Source: JAJDXW01 sp965202895
GTDB taxonomy: Bacteria > Pseudomonadota > Gammaproteobacteria > HK1
Length of the DNA: 64,000 nucleotides
Assembly: GCA_965202895.1 (NCBI GenBank)
Contig: OZ241901.1
Location: 3,658,001-3,722,000, forward strand
Direction of reading: 5' to 3'
This document shows positions 1-8,178 of this stretch, piece by piece (within the stretch, counting starts at the first letter, position 1; every line of letters begins with the position of its first letter). The notes under the pieces are model-generated. The model worked only from the letters and a program-made list of their open reading frames with translations, had not been told where the DNA came from and searched no databases. A program made the translations under genes and the position numbers.

Positions 1-360
1 TCGCCGTCCAAAGCAGAGCTCGGTGATGCCCATACACGCTTTACCGAGGTGGAAGGGAGGGTCTCCGGTCTTCGGGTCGAAGCCGGCAACCTTTCCAAGG
101 AGATCGGAAAGCATGATCACGCCGCATCGGAGGAATTCCGTTTCGAGAAGCCGAACCGGCTTCCGGCTCCGCCAACGAACGAAGTGAATTCGCCGCCGGC
201 GATGCCCGAAGAGGGGCTTCCCGAGCTGGGAGATCTTTACGAACATCGAGGGGTGCGGTTCCTCACCATCCGCACTTGGGAACAGCTCGAACCCGCCAAG
301 CCCGTCGCGGCGCGACTCGATGCCAGACTCGTGGTTGCCGCGAATGCGCCGAAAGCGTAG
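1..360 (+). CDS. 3' end of an unknown gene upstream of the TerY-P triad
   Basis: The reading frame is open from the first base of the window to a TAG at 358-360, so this is probably the C-terminal 119 residues of a longer protein. A GTG at 49 could start a short version of 103 residues, but nothing favours it. The visible part is hydrophilic and Pro/Glu/Ala-rich, with no recognisable motif, membrane segment or signal peptide. It ends 39 bp before the von Willebrand gene and runs in the same direction, so co-transcription with the triad is likely. I do not recognise the family. The full protein to the left of the window would be needed to identify it. Confidence 0.4.
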   Translation, partial: SPSKAELGDAHTRFTEVEGRVSGLRVEAGNLSKEIGKHDHAASEEFRFEKPNRLPAPPTNEVNSPPAMPEEGLPELGDLYEHRGVRFLTIRTWEQLEPAKPVAARLDARLVVAANAPKA

Positions 361-399
361 AGTCATCAACCACCTCCGTTCCAAAGGGAGCCGGAATCA

Positions 400-1092
400 A
401 TGGAACCCAAACTCCCCGGCGGGCCGATCGCGAACCGGCCCCTGCACTTCATCTTCCTCGCGGACTGCTCGACATCGATGTCGGGCGCGAAGATTGGAGC
501 GCTCAACCACGCGATCCGGGAGGCCATCCCGCACATGCGGGAGGTCGCGAAGGGCAATCCGAACGCCGAAGTTCTGGTACGGGCGATCAGGTTCTCGGCC
601 GGCGCGCAATGGCACGTCTCGCAGCCGACGAACGTCGACGAATTCGAGTGGAACGACCTTTCGACCTCCGGCATGACCGATATGGGGCGCGCATTGCGGC
701 TGGTCACCGAAGCGCTCAAGGTCTCGTCCATGCCGGAGCGCGCCCTGCCCCCGGTGCTGGTGCTCGTCAGCGACGGGCAGCCGACGGACGACTTCGAAGG
801 AGGGCGTCAGGCCTTGATGGCCGAACCCTGGGGCATGAAGGCCGTGCGTCTCGCCATCGCCATCGGCGAGGATGCGGATACCAATGTCCTGCAACGCTTC
901 ATCGGGCACGCCGAGATCCGGCCGCTGCAAGCCAACAACGCGGAAGATCTGGTCAATTACATCCGCTGGGCGTCCACCGCGGTCCTTCAGGCCGCATCCG
1001 CCCCGGCGAGCCGGGCGGCGGATGCGCCGGCCGGGGGCAACGTGCCGCTACCCCCGCCGCCCGATCCGTCGGACGCCAATGCCGTCTGGTAG
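400..1092 (+). CDS. TerY-like von Willebrand factor A domain protein
   Basis: A 230-residue protein made almost entirely of one vWA domain. The metal-ion-dependent adhesion site is complete: DCSTSM at residues 22-27 (DxSxS), Thr93 in SGMTDMG, and Asp125 in SDGQPTDD. There is no signal peptide, so it is cytosolic. The C-terminal ~40 residues are a Pro/Ala-rich tail. A GGGAG motif lies 11 nt before the ATG. It is the first gene of a tight vWA-PP2C-kinase triad. That triad is known as TerY-P from comparative genomics of tellurite-resistance-type stress systems and is counted among candidate anti-phage systems. In that model the vWA protein is the metal-dependent scaffold or the target of reversible phosphorylation. 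The fold assignment is firm; the defence role is by family only. Confidence 0.88.
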   Translation: MEPKLPGGPIANRPLHFIFLADCSTSMSGAKIGALNHAIREAIPHMREVAKGNPNAEVLVRAIRFSAGAQWHVSQPTNVDEFEWNDLSTSGMTDMGRALRLVTEALKVSSMPERALPPVLVLVSDGQPTDDFEGGRQALMAEPWGMKAVRLAIAIGEDADTNVLQRFIGHAEIRPLQANNAEDLVNYIRWASTAVLQAASAPASRAADAPAGGNVPLPPPPDPSDANAVW

Positions 1093-2119
1093 TCGCCGGA
1101 CGACCCCGGGACCGAGCCGGCGGCCCGCGTGTGCCGCCGAGTGCGTGATCGGCGCGAACCACCTCCGGTCCGGCAAGCCCCGCCAGGACGAAGCAGGGTG
1201 GGTAGTGGTTTCCGACATCGTGGCCTTGGCCGTTGCCGACGGCCACGGTACGAGCAAGTATGCCGACGTCGGCGCCCGGCTCGCGGTTCAGGTGGCCCTT
1301 GCGGCGCTCGTGCGGTTCGCCGAGGACTTGGGGAAACACGCTTCGAGTCCGATCGAGGTCCGGAAGTACGCCGAACACCCCCTCCGCACCCAGATCGTTC
1401 GGGAATGGAAGGAGCGGGTCCGCGCCAAGGCGGAAAGCGGCGAAACGCCGCTCCGGGAGTATGGCTCGACGCTCCTGGCCGCGGTGGCGGCGCCGGACTT
1501 CCTGCTCATCGGACAGATCGGTGACGGCGACGTTCTGCTCGTCGATGAAGATGGAACCGTCAACGTCCCCTTGCCCGCCGACCCCGGGTCGTTCGCCGAT
1601 GAGACTCCCAGCCTGTGTCTCCCGCAGGCCGAGTATTCTTTTCGTGTGCAAGCCCTGCCGGCGCCGGAGCGGGAGGCGCTTCTCCTGCTCTCGACCGACG
1701 GGTACGCCAATTCGTATCCCACGACCCCCGACTTCAAGCAGACAGGCCCCGATTACCTCGACCTCGTCCGTAAACACGGGCTCTCCGGGCTGGCCCTTCG
1801 TTTGAGGGGCATCCTCGAGGAAGTCACCGTTCGGGGGAGCGGTGACGACATCGCCCTCGCGCTCCTCCACTGGCCGGCCCCGGAGAGCCGGACTGCTACG
1901 GATTCACCCGCGGTACCGTCGGATGACCCTCCGCTCCCTCGGCACACCGAGGCTGCACGGTCGGACTCGATCGCCGGGGAGGCTGGAAGCCCTCCTTCGG
2001 TGGAGGGAGTCGAGGCCGGCCGGGGTGACGTCGGGCGCATCGCCGAGAGGGGATCCGGAACGGCTGGAATCCGGTTCGGGCTTGTTCGATGGCTCCGATC
2101 CGTATTCGGTTCGGGGTAA
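1079..2119 (+). CDS. PP2C-type Ser/Thr phosphatase of the TerY-P triad
   Basis: A PP2C (PPM) phosphatase of 346 residues. The metal-binding motifs are present in order: an IGANHLRSGKPRQD N-terminal strand, ADGHG (residues 53-57), GDGDVLLV, STDGY and SGDDIALALL. The last ~90 residues are a Ser/Pro-rich low-complexity extension ending in a basic/hydrophobic patch (FGLVRWLRSVFG). I chose the ATG at 1079, which overlaps the end of the vWA gene by 14 bp. The frame stays open further upstream inside the vWA gene, and a GTG at 1145 would start right at the conserved core. It would dephosphorylate targets of the kinase encoded next. The very tight packing of the three genes argues for one regulatory unit. 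Confidence 0.85.
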   Translation: MPSGSRRTTPGPSRRPACAAECVIGANHLRSGKPRQDEAGWVVVSDIVALAVADGHGTSKYADVGARLAVQVALAALVRFAEDLGKHASSPIEVRKYAEHPLRTQIVREWKERVRAKAESGETPLREYGSTLLAAVAAPDFLLIGQIGDGDVLLVDEDGTVNVPLPADPGSFADETPSLCLPQAEYSFRVQALPAPEREALLLLSTDGYANSYPTTPDFKQTGPDYLDLVRKHGLSGLALRLRGILEEVTVRGSGDDIALALLHWPAPESRTATDSPAVPSDDPPLPRHTEAARSDSIAGEAGSPPSVEGVEAGRGDVGRIAERGSGTAGIRFGLVRWLRSVFGSG

Positions 2120-2166
2120 GATCGCGGGAACGGCAACGAGCCCGCGAAATGACGGAGAAGCCGCTG

Positions 2167-3474
2167 ATGCGAAAACCTGAGTTGCGAAGAGCTTCCGACG
2201 GGATACGTATCACGATCACCGACCTTCTCGGGACGGGAGCCCAGGGCGAAGTCTGGAAAGCCGCGGACGACGGGAAGCCCGTCGCGGTGAAGCTCTATCA
2301 CCGGCATACGGCGACACCCGACCAGAAGGCGGCGCTCGAACGGCTGGTTGCCAAAGGCCCGCCTGCGCCATGTTTCCTGTGGCCGACCGAGATGGTGGAG
2401 GATGCCCGGTCGAAGAGGTACGGCTACATCATGGACATCCGGGAGCCGAGCTTCCGGGCGCTCACGGACTTCATGGCCCGGAGGATCACGCCGTCCCCCT
2501 CCATGCGTGCATTGCTCACGGCCGGCATGAAGCTCGCGGGCGGCTTCCTCCGGCTCCACAGCAGGGGGCTCTGCTACCGCGACGTCTCCGATGCCAACGT
2601 GTTCTTCGATCCGAAGACCGGCGACGTGTGCATTTGCGACAACGACAACGTCGACGCCGACGGCGCCGAAACGGGCGGTGTGCTGGGAACCCCGCGATTC
2701 ATGGCCCCCGAGGTGGTTCGAAGGGAGGCGGCGCCTTCCGCCAATACCGATCGCTACTCGCTGGCCGCACTGCTGTTCTTCTTCCTGTACGGCGGGCATC
2801 CCCTCGATGGGCGGCGTGAAGCGAAGATCCGCTGCCTCGATGTTCCCGCCCTGGATCGTCTCTACGGGTTCGAGCCGCTCTACATCTGGGATCCGGACGA
2901 CGACTCGAACCGTCCCGTCTCCGGCATCCACGACAACCCCATCGCCTTTCGCCCCCTGTACCCGCGCACGTTGACCGACCTGTTCCAGCGGTCGTTCACG
3001 GAGGGATTGAAATACCCGCCGAAGCGTGTGCGCGAGTCGGTGTGGCGGAACGCATTTGCCGACGTTATCGACAGCATCTGGCTGTGCGGGTGCGGCGCCG
3101 AAAATTTTGCCGACTTCCATGATTGCAAGATCGCAGAGCCGTCCAGCGGCAGGCACTGCTGGTCATGCAGGAAGCCGCTGACCCTTCCGCCTCGCATCGA
3201 GATCGGCGATGATGGTATCGTCCTTCTCAACCGTGCCACCCGCCTGTTCGGCTACCACGTCGGTTCGACCCGTGACGACGACACCCCGATTGCCGAAGTG
3301 GTTCCACATCCTCGAAGGCCGAACCTCTTCGGCTTGCGCAACCTCGGCTCGGAGAAGTGGACGCTGACCAGGCAGGACGGCAAGGTGGATGACGTTCCTC
3401 CCGGCCGTACGGCGCCGATTCTCGACGGAAACCGCATCCATTTCGGGCAGCGAACGGGGGAAGTGCGGGCATAG
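2167..3474 (+). CDS. TerY-P triad protein kinase with zinc ribbon and C-terminal domain
   Basis: A Ser/Thr-type protein kinase of 435 residues. Visible motifs are the glycine loop GTGAQGEVW (22-30), VAVK with Lys42, the catalytic loop CYRDVSDAN (Asp139, Asn144) and an APE motif. The DFG motif is replaced by DND (158-160), a substitution I would expect for this atypical lineage. After the kinase domain comes a four-cysteine zinc ribbon (CGC...HCWSC, about residues 308-340) and a ~90-residue beta-rich tail that might be FHA-like. The ATG at 2167 has GGAG nine bases upstream; an ATG at 2149 is the alternative. It is the third gene of the vWA-PP2C-kinase module and is presumably opposed by the phosphatase. 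The kinase call is solid; the role in phage defence is from the family. Confidence 0.87.
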   Translation: MRKPELRRASDGIRITITDLLGTGAQGEVWKAADDGKPVAVKLYHRHTATPDQKAALERLVAKGPPAPCFLWPTEMVEDARSKRYGYIMDIREPSFRALTDFMARRITPSPSMRALLTAGMKLAGGFLRLHSRGLCYRDVSDANVFFDPKTGDVCICDNDNVDADGAETGGVLGTPRFMAPEVVRREAAPSANTDRYSLAALLFFFLYGGHPLDGRREAKIRCLDVPALDRLYGFEPLYIWDPDDDSNRPVSGIHDNPIAFRPLYPRTLTDLFQRSFTEGLKYPPKRVRESVWRNAFADVIDSIWLCGCGAENFADFHDCKIAEPSSGRHCWSCRKPLTLPPRIEIGDDGIVLLNRATRLFGYHVGSTRDDDTPIAEVVPHPRRPNLFGLRNLGSEKWTLTRQDGKVDDVPPGRTAPILDGNRIHFGQRTGEVRA

Positions 3475-4236
3475 CAACCCCACGGAGGTTGCGGGACGAC
3501 GATGAAGCGAGTATCTTCCAGCCGCTGATTTGCCCTGACAACGAACACGTCGAGCTTCGACGAGCGGGAACGGGTGCGCCGATCATCGCGATGTCGTGAA
3601 AGAACTTCCGGGCAGAAACCCCACATGAGGGGACTTCTCAAAATCCGGTTCGAGGTTCTGGACCCTTCTGTAACCCATTGAGTTAGCCAGAGAGACCATG
3701 ATGGGATCGGGAGGTGACAACGCTGCCGAGCCCGAAGTCCGAATGCCGACATCAATGGATTGCAGCCGGGGGCGCGACCGTCAAGATACTTCGACGGCAT
3801 TTCGGAATCATCCGGCGAACTCCTCGAGACACTGCACGGGGCTATCGAATATCTCGCAACCCGAGCACATCCCAGGCGAGAACGACGAACCGGACGACTA
3901 CGGTTCGGGACCGTACCCATCCTCAACGTCGCTCAAGTACCTGACTCAAGACCGTTGCCTGCAAGGACAGGGGCGGTGTCCGGCGCGCGAAGACCCCCAC
4001 CTCGCCGGCGCGAACGACCCTCCCCCCGGCCTTCGCACCACGGCTTTCCGCCCGGGCGGCTGGCGATGGGTTGGTGCCGTATGCTCGGGTTCGAGGCCCG
4101 GTCCCTGGTGCGCGCTGGCGGCGGCGCGTCCGGGCTGCCCCCGGGCGCCTGCCACGATGGCGAGCATCGTCCCGTGGTGCGGCCCCGGTTGTCCGTGGAC
4201 CGGGTGACGTTCGGACCGGCAAGCTCGCGGCGAAGG
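3475..4236. other. 762-bp stretch with no supported gene
   Basis: Open frames exist on both strands here, but none shows a recognisable domain, a good ribosome binding site or a consistent codon pattern. The first half is lower in GC than its surroundings (for example around 3600-3720), which may mark an old junction between the TerY-P genes and the small membrane-protein cluster. No RNA gene or repeat was recognised. Confidence 0.4.
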
Positions 4237-4632
4237 TCAGTCGGCGGCCGGTGCGGTGCGGGCGACGAGGGCGGCGAGGGCGGACGTCTGCTCGCGGAGC
4301 GCGTCCCCCTGCTCGCGGAGCGCGTCCCCCTGCTCGCGGAACGCGGCCCCCTGCTCGCGGAGGGCGGCCCCCTGCTCGCGGAGGGCAGCCCCCTGCTCGC
4401 GGAGCGCGTCCCCCTGCTCGCGGAACGCCTGGCGCTGGACGTCGAGCGCCTGCATGGTTTCGGCGTGGCGCTGATCGGCCGCCTGACTGGCGCGGCGGGC
4501 TTCGTCGCGCGCTTCGGCGGCCCGCCGTTCCGTGGCGCGGGTCATGGCGTGGATGCCGTACCAGACGATGCCGATTTGCCCGAGGCCGATGACGACGCTG
4601 GTGGCGAGGGTGGCGAGCTCGAACGCGGTCAT
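4237..4632 (-). CDS. Small membrane-anchored coiled-coil protein with heptad repeats
   Basis: A protein of 131 residues. The N-terminal ~30 residues form one membrane segment (LATLATSVVIGLGQIGIVWYG). An Arg/Glu/Ala-rich helix follows, then seven near-exact copies of a seven-residue unit of the form REQGDAL/REQGAAL. Seven-residue periodicity with leucines in one position is the mark of a long coiled coil, so it is probably a single-pass membrane protein with a rigid cytoplasmic rod. The start was set at MTAFEL (4632) because the upstream extension is Arg/Pro-rich shadow sequence. It heads a run of three small minus-strand genes of similar design (4237-5139). The function is unknown; DUF1640-like or phage-derived spanin-like roles are only guesses. 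Confidence 0.6.
   Translation of the reverse strand: MTAFELATLATSVVIGLGQIGIVWYGIHAMTRATERRAAEARDEARRASQAADQRHAETMQALDVQRQAFREQGDALREQGAALREQGAALREQGAAFREQGDALREQGDALREQTSALAALVARTAPAAD
4288..4434 (-). repeat. Seven tandem 21-bp units encoding heptads
   Basis: Seven consecutive 21-bp units begin at 4288, 4309, 4330, 4351, 4372, 4393 and 4414, each opening with ctgctcgcgga on the plus strand. Each unit encodes one coiled-coil heptad of the overlapping minus-strand protein. The units differ by only a few substitutions, so copy number could change by slippage without breaking the frame. Confidence 0.9.
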
Positions 4633-4697
4633 GGGCGGTCTCCGGGGGGGGGCACGGTGGCGAAGGCCCGCTTGGCGCCGGCCCGTGCCCGCGGTGG

Positions 4698-4934
4698 TCA
4701 GTCGAGTCCGGGGATGAGCTTCACGGCCGCGACGATCACGGCGGCGAGGCCCACCAGGCGCCACGTCAACCGGTCTTCGAGGGCAGCGAGGTCCGCCTTC
4801 GTCGCCAGTTGCTCGCGATCCGCTCCGGCGGCGGCGCTGGCGGTGTTCACGATGGCTTCCGCCATCGCTTCATCGGCGCCCGCTTCCCGGAGCGTCTTGA
4901 CGGCGGCGTGGGTGTCGAAGGCGGCGGCGCTCAT
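4698..4934 (-). CDS. DUF1640-like small membrane coiled-coil protein
   Basis: A protein of 78 residues. It begins MSAAAFDTHAAVKTLREAG, continues with an Ala-rich helix and ATKADLAALEDRL, and ends in one hydrophobic segment (GLAAVIVAAVKLIPG). This pattern, FDTHAxVKxLxxAG then a short coiled coil then a C-terminal transmembrane helix, is that of the DUF1640/CCDC90-like family. A second member of the same type lies at 44857-45084, at the other end of the accessory DNA. It is co-directional with its neighbours on both sides (64-bp and 19-bp gaps). The function of bacterial members is not established. Confidence 0.65.
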   Translation of the reverse strand: MSAAAFDTHAAVKTLREAGADEAMAEAIVNTASAAAGADREQLATKADLAALEDRLTWRLVGLAAVIVAAVKLIPGLD

Positions 4935-4953
4935 GGCGTTCCCCGTGGACCGG

Positions 4954-5139
4954 CTACGCGGGCGGCGGCGCGGGAGGGGTTGCGCGGCCGGTCAACCCGA
5001 GACCTTCGAGCAAGCCTTCGATCTTGGCGATGCGCTGCTCGACCCCGCCCACCCGCGAGGCAAGCCAGATCGTCGCGGTGACGTTCAGCCCCGCAAGGAC
5101 AACCCCGGTCCCGATGATGGCGACGAGCTCGGGCGACAT
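4954..5139 (-). CDS. Small membrane protein, 61 residues
   Basis: The protein starts at MSPELVAIIGTGVVLAGLN and has one N-terminal transmembrane segment (residues ~4-26). A short amphipathic helix (VGGVEQRIAKIEGLLEGLG) and a Pro/Ala tail follow. The start was chosen at 5139, where the hydrophobic segment begins; the longer frame upstream is Arg/Gly/Pro noise. It is the first gene of the three-gene minus-strand set 5139-4237, all of which pair one membrane helix with a short coiled coil. The set may act as a membrane complex, but this is inference from shape only. Confidence 0.5.
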   Translation of the reverse strand: MSPELVAIIGTGVVLAGLNVTATIWLASRVGGVEQRIAKIEGLLEGLGLTGRATPPAPPPA

Positions 5140-5310
5140 GGCGCGTTCCTCTGGGCGGTGGCTCCGGGCCGGCCGGGAGCCGGGGGGAGTGTACCCGGAC
5201 GCGCCGATCGTTCCAATCGATTCTCGACCGTCTGTTTCTCGGCCGTTCCGGCGCAAATCCGCGGCCGAACAGGGTGGATCGTGGGGGCAACGAGAGTCGG
5301 CGTTCCATGA

Positions 5311-5345
5311 AAAATTATTCTAATACAATTAGCTGTAAGAATAAT
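5311..5345 (-). terminator. Putative AT-rich terminator after tRNA-Ser
   Basis: An inverted repeat (attattct at 5314-5321 and agaataat at 5338-5345) lies directly 3' of the tRNA CCA end. Read on the minus strand, it is followed by a run of five T. The stem is AT-rich and therefore weak, so it may instead be only a 3' trailer processing structure. Confidence 0.45.
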
Positions 5346-5346
5346 C

Positions 5347-5437
<91 letters not shown>

Positions 5438-5496
5438 ACGGCTCCGGTATGATGCCACACCTCACCCCTGACGCGGGACCGCGGCGCCCTCGGAAG

Positions 5497-6693
5497 ATGT
5501 TCGAGCTCGATCGGGACCGGCTGGACCTCCAGGCGCGGGCGCGCGACTTCGCCGCCGAGGTCGCCGCCCCCCGCGCCGCGCAGACGGACCGGTGCGAGGC
5601 GTACCCGTGGGACACGGTGGCCGCGCTCCGCGGCGCGGGGTTCATGGGCATGACCATCCCGGCCGCCCTCGGCGGGCAGGGGCGCGACTACCTCGACGCG
5701 GTGCTCGTCGTCGAGCAGATGGCGCGCGCCTGCGGGGTCACCGGACGCATCGTGGTCGAGGCGAACATGGGCGCCGTCGGCGCGGTGATGCGCTACGGCT
5801 CCGAGGCGCAGAAGCGCCTCGCGGCGGACCTCGTCCTCGCCGGCGACAAGCCCGCCATCTGCATCACCGAGCCCGAGGCGGGGAGCGCGGCCACCGAGAT
5901 GACGACGCGCGCGGACCGCCGGGGCGACGTGTACGTCCTCAACGGCCGCAAGCACTGGATCACGGGCGGCGGGGTCTCGAAGCTGCACCTCGTCTTCGCC
6001 CGGGTGTACGAGGACGGCGAGCCGCGCGGCATCGGCGGGTTCCTCGCGGTGCGGGGCGAGTCGCCGGGGCTCGTCGTCGGGGCCCGCGAGCCGGCGATGG
6101 GCCTTCGCGGGATCCCTGAGACCGAGATCCTCTTCCGGGACCTCGAGGTCCCGGCGTCCATGGCCCTCATCCCCCCCGAGGGCCTCGCCCGGGGGTTCGC
6201 GGGGCTCATGAACGCGTACAACGGCCAGCGGGTCGGGGCCGGCACGGTCGCGCTCGGACTCGCCCAGGGGGCCTACGAGCACGCCCTGGAGTACGCGCGC
6301 GAGCGCGAGCAGTTCGGGCGGCCGATCTGCGAGTTCCAGGGCATCCAGTGGATGCTCGTGGACATGAACACCCGCCTCGAGGCGGCCCGCCTGCTGCTCT
6401 ACCGGGCCGCCGCGGGCGCGGGCGGCGAGAGCGGCTTCCCGGACCCGGCCGAGGCCGCGCGGGCCAAGATCTTCGCCTCGGAGATGGCCATCGAGGTGAC
6501 GAACGACGCGCTCCAGGTGTTCGGCGCGGCGGGGTACTCCCGGAACCGCCCGCTCGAGCGGATGGTCCGGGACGCGCGCATGTTCACCATCGGGGGCGGG
6601 ACGGCCCAGATCCTGCGGACCGTGGTCGCTTCGCGCATCCTGGAGCGAAAGCTCCCCCAGACCCGCGACGGCTATGCGCGGATGAACCGCTGA
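5497..6693 (+). CDS. Acyl-CoA dehydrogenase-fold flavoprotein lacking the catalytic glutamates (desulfinase-like)
   Basis: A protein of 398 residues with the full acyl-CoA dehydrogenase fold, including ITEPEAGSA and KHWITGGG for FAD/substrate binding and REQFGRPI in the C-terminal domain. In this family the catalytic base is a glutamate in either a YEGT motif (MCAD type) or a helix-G position (isovaleryl-CoA type). Here these read GGGTAQ and NGQR (Gln244), so both are lost. Arg84 plus a Gln near 245 resembles, as I recall it, the 3-sulfinopropanoyl-CoA desulfinase of Advenella, which uses the same fold without the base. The ATG at 5497 was preferred over 5449 because it matches the family N-terminus and leaves room for the divergent tRNA promoter. 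It may instead be an ordinary dehydrogenase with a displaced base. It precedes the sarcosine oxidase genes by 109 bp. Confidence 0.8.
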   Translation: MFELDRDRLDLQARARDFAAEVAAPRAAQTDRCEAYPWDTVAALRGAGFMGMTIPAALGGQGRDYLDAVLVVEQMARACGVTGRIVVEANMGAVGAVMRYGSEAQKRLAADLVLAGDKPAICITEPEAGSAATEMTTRADRRGDVYVLNGRKHWITGGGVSKLHLVFARVYEDGEPRGIGGFLAVRGESPGLVVGAREPAMGLRGIPETEILFRDLEVPASMALIPPEGLARGFAGLMNAYNGQRVGAGTVALGLAQGAYEHALEYAREREQFGRPICEFQGIQWMLVDMNTRLEAARLLLYRAAAGAGGESGFPDPAEAARAKIFASEMAIEVTNDALQVFGAAGYSRNRPLERMVRDARMFTIGGGTAQILRTVVASRILERKLPQTRDGYARMNR

Positions 6694-6802
6694 CCTCCCG
6701 GAGGGAGGAGGGGATGGCGGGAGCCGAAGGGATGGGGGAAGATCGATCCGGCGCCGGCGGCCGAGGCGGGCGGGGTCCCGGACGCGGGTGCACACGCGGT
6801 TC

Positions 6803-8059
6803 ATGAAGCGCTACTCGTTCCTCTCCCTCGCGCGCGAAGCGCTGCGGCGGCACCGCGGCTGGCCGGGAGCGTGGCGTTTCCCCGATCTCAAACCCCGCTA
6901 CCGGGTGGCCGTCGTCGGGGGGGGCGGCCACGGGCTCGCCACCGCCTACTACCTCGCGAAGCTCCACGGGATCCGCGACGTGGCAGTGCTCGAGAAGGGC
7001 TGGCTCGGGGGCGGGAACACCGGGCGGAACACCACCATCGTCCGCTCGAACTATCTCCTCGACGACAACGCCCGCTTCTACGAGCACTCCCTTCGGCTCT
7101 GGGAGGGGCTGAGCCGGGACCTCGACTACAACGTGATGTTCTCGCCGCGGGGGGTGCTCAACCTCGCCCACAGCGACTCGCAGATGGACGCCTTCGCCCG
7201 CCGGGGGAACCGGATGCGCCTGAACGGGATCGATGCGGAGCTCCTCGACCGGCGCGCGGTCGCGCGGTACGCGCCGCTCCTCGACACCTCCGGCAACGCC
7301 CGCTACCCGGTGCTCGGCGGCCTGCTCCAGGGGCGGGGCGGGGTCGCCCGCCACGATGCGGTCGCGTGGGGCTTCGCCCGGGCGGCCGATGCGCTCGGGG
7401 TCGACGTCGTGCAGGGCTGCGAGGTGGTCGGCTTCCGGATCGACGGCGGCTGCGTCACCGGGGTCGAGACCACCCGGGGCGCGATCGAGGTCGAGCGGGT
7501 GGGGCTCGCCGTCGCCGGCAACACGGGCCGGGTCGCGGGGCTCGCCGGCCTCACCCTTCCCATCGAATCGCACGTGCTCCAAGCGTTCGTGACCGAGCCG
7601 GTGAAGCCGCTCCTGCACCACGTCGTGACGAGCGGCGCCATCCACTGCTACGTGAGCCAGACCGACAAGGGCGAGGTGCTGCTCGGCGGGGACCTCGACG
7701 GCTACAACTCCTACGCCCAGCGCGGGAACCTGCCGGTCATCGAACACGTGGCCCAGGCCGCGGTGGCGATGTATCCCCCGCTCAGCCGCCTGCGGGTGAT
7801 GCGGTCCTGGGGCGGGGTGATGGACATGACCATGGACGGGAGCCCGATCATCGGCAAGACCCCGGTCGAGAACCTCTTCATCGACGGGGGCTGGTGCTAC
7901 GGCGGGTTCAAGGCGACCCCGGGCTCGGGGTGGGTCTTCGCCCACACCATCGCCCACGGCGAGCCGCACGAGCTGAACGCGGGGTTCGGCCTGGACCGCT
8001 TCGCGACCGGCCGGACCCTCGACGAGAACGGGGCCGGGCCGACCCCGAACGCGCACTAG
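6803..8059 (+). CDS. soxB: Sarcosine oxidase, beta subunit
   Basis: A protein of 418 residues that closely follows heterotetrameric sarcosine oxidase beta subunits: KRYSFLSLAREAL at the N-terminus, the FAD-binding VAVVGGGGHGLATAYYLAK, then VLEKGWLGGGNTGRNTTI. His184 in RHDAVAWGF corresponds to the residue that carries covalent FMN in this family. The subunit oxidatively demethylates sarcosine, giving glycine and a one-carbon unit passed to tetrahydrofolate on the alpha subunit. The ATG at 6803 gives the standard start; a GTG at 6788 in frame is possible. It is followed by soxD and soxA as usual, but the customary soxG does not follow soxA. Confidence 0.95.
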   Translation: MKRYSFLSLAREALRRHRGWPGAWRFPDLKPRYRVAVVGGGGHGLATAYYLAKLHGIRDVAVLEKGWLGGGNTGRNTTIVRSNYLLDDNARFYEHSLRLWEGLSRDLDYNVMFSPRGVLNLAHSDSQMDAFARRGNRMRLNGIDAELLDRRAVARYAPLLDTSGNARYPVLGGLLQGRGGVARHDAVAWGFARAADALGVDVVQGCEVVGFRIDGGCVTGVETTRGAIEVERVGLAVAGNTGRVAGLAGLTLPIESHVLQAFVTEPVKPLLHHVVTSGAIHCYVSQTDKGEVLLGGDLDGYNSYAQRGNLPVIEHVAQAAVAMYPPLSRLRVMRSWGGVMDMTMDGSPIIGKTPVENLFIDGGWCYGGFKATPGSGWVFAHTIAHGEPHELNAGFGLDRFATGRTLDENGAGPTPNAH

Positions 8060-8178
8060 AGGCCCGCGTTCGCGGTGCGCCGGGTCCGGTCCGAGCCGAC
8101 CTCGGGAACGCCGGCGCCTCGCCCGCCGTCGGCTGCCGGCCCGCGCTCGACGTCCGCCCGGGCGGAGGAGGAGGTTCG

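Noticed and set aside
3698..4207. Open frames in the gap after the kinase gene
   Set aside because: They have no ribosome binding site, no motif, inconsistent codon pattern, and similar frames on the opposite strand.
4288..4434. Regular 21-bp repeats resembling a CRISPR array
   Set aside because: The units are contiguous with no spacers and encode coiled-coil heptads in frame. No CRISPR array or cas gene was seen anywhere in the window.
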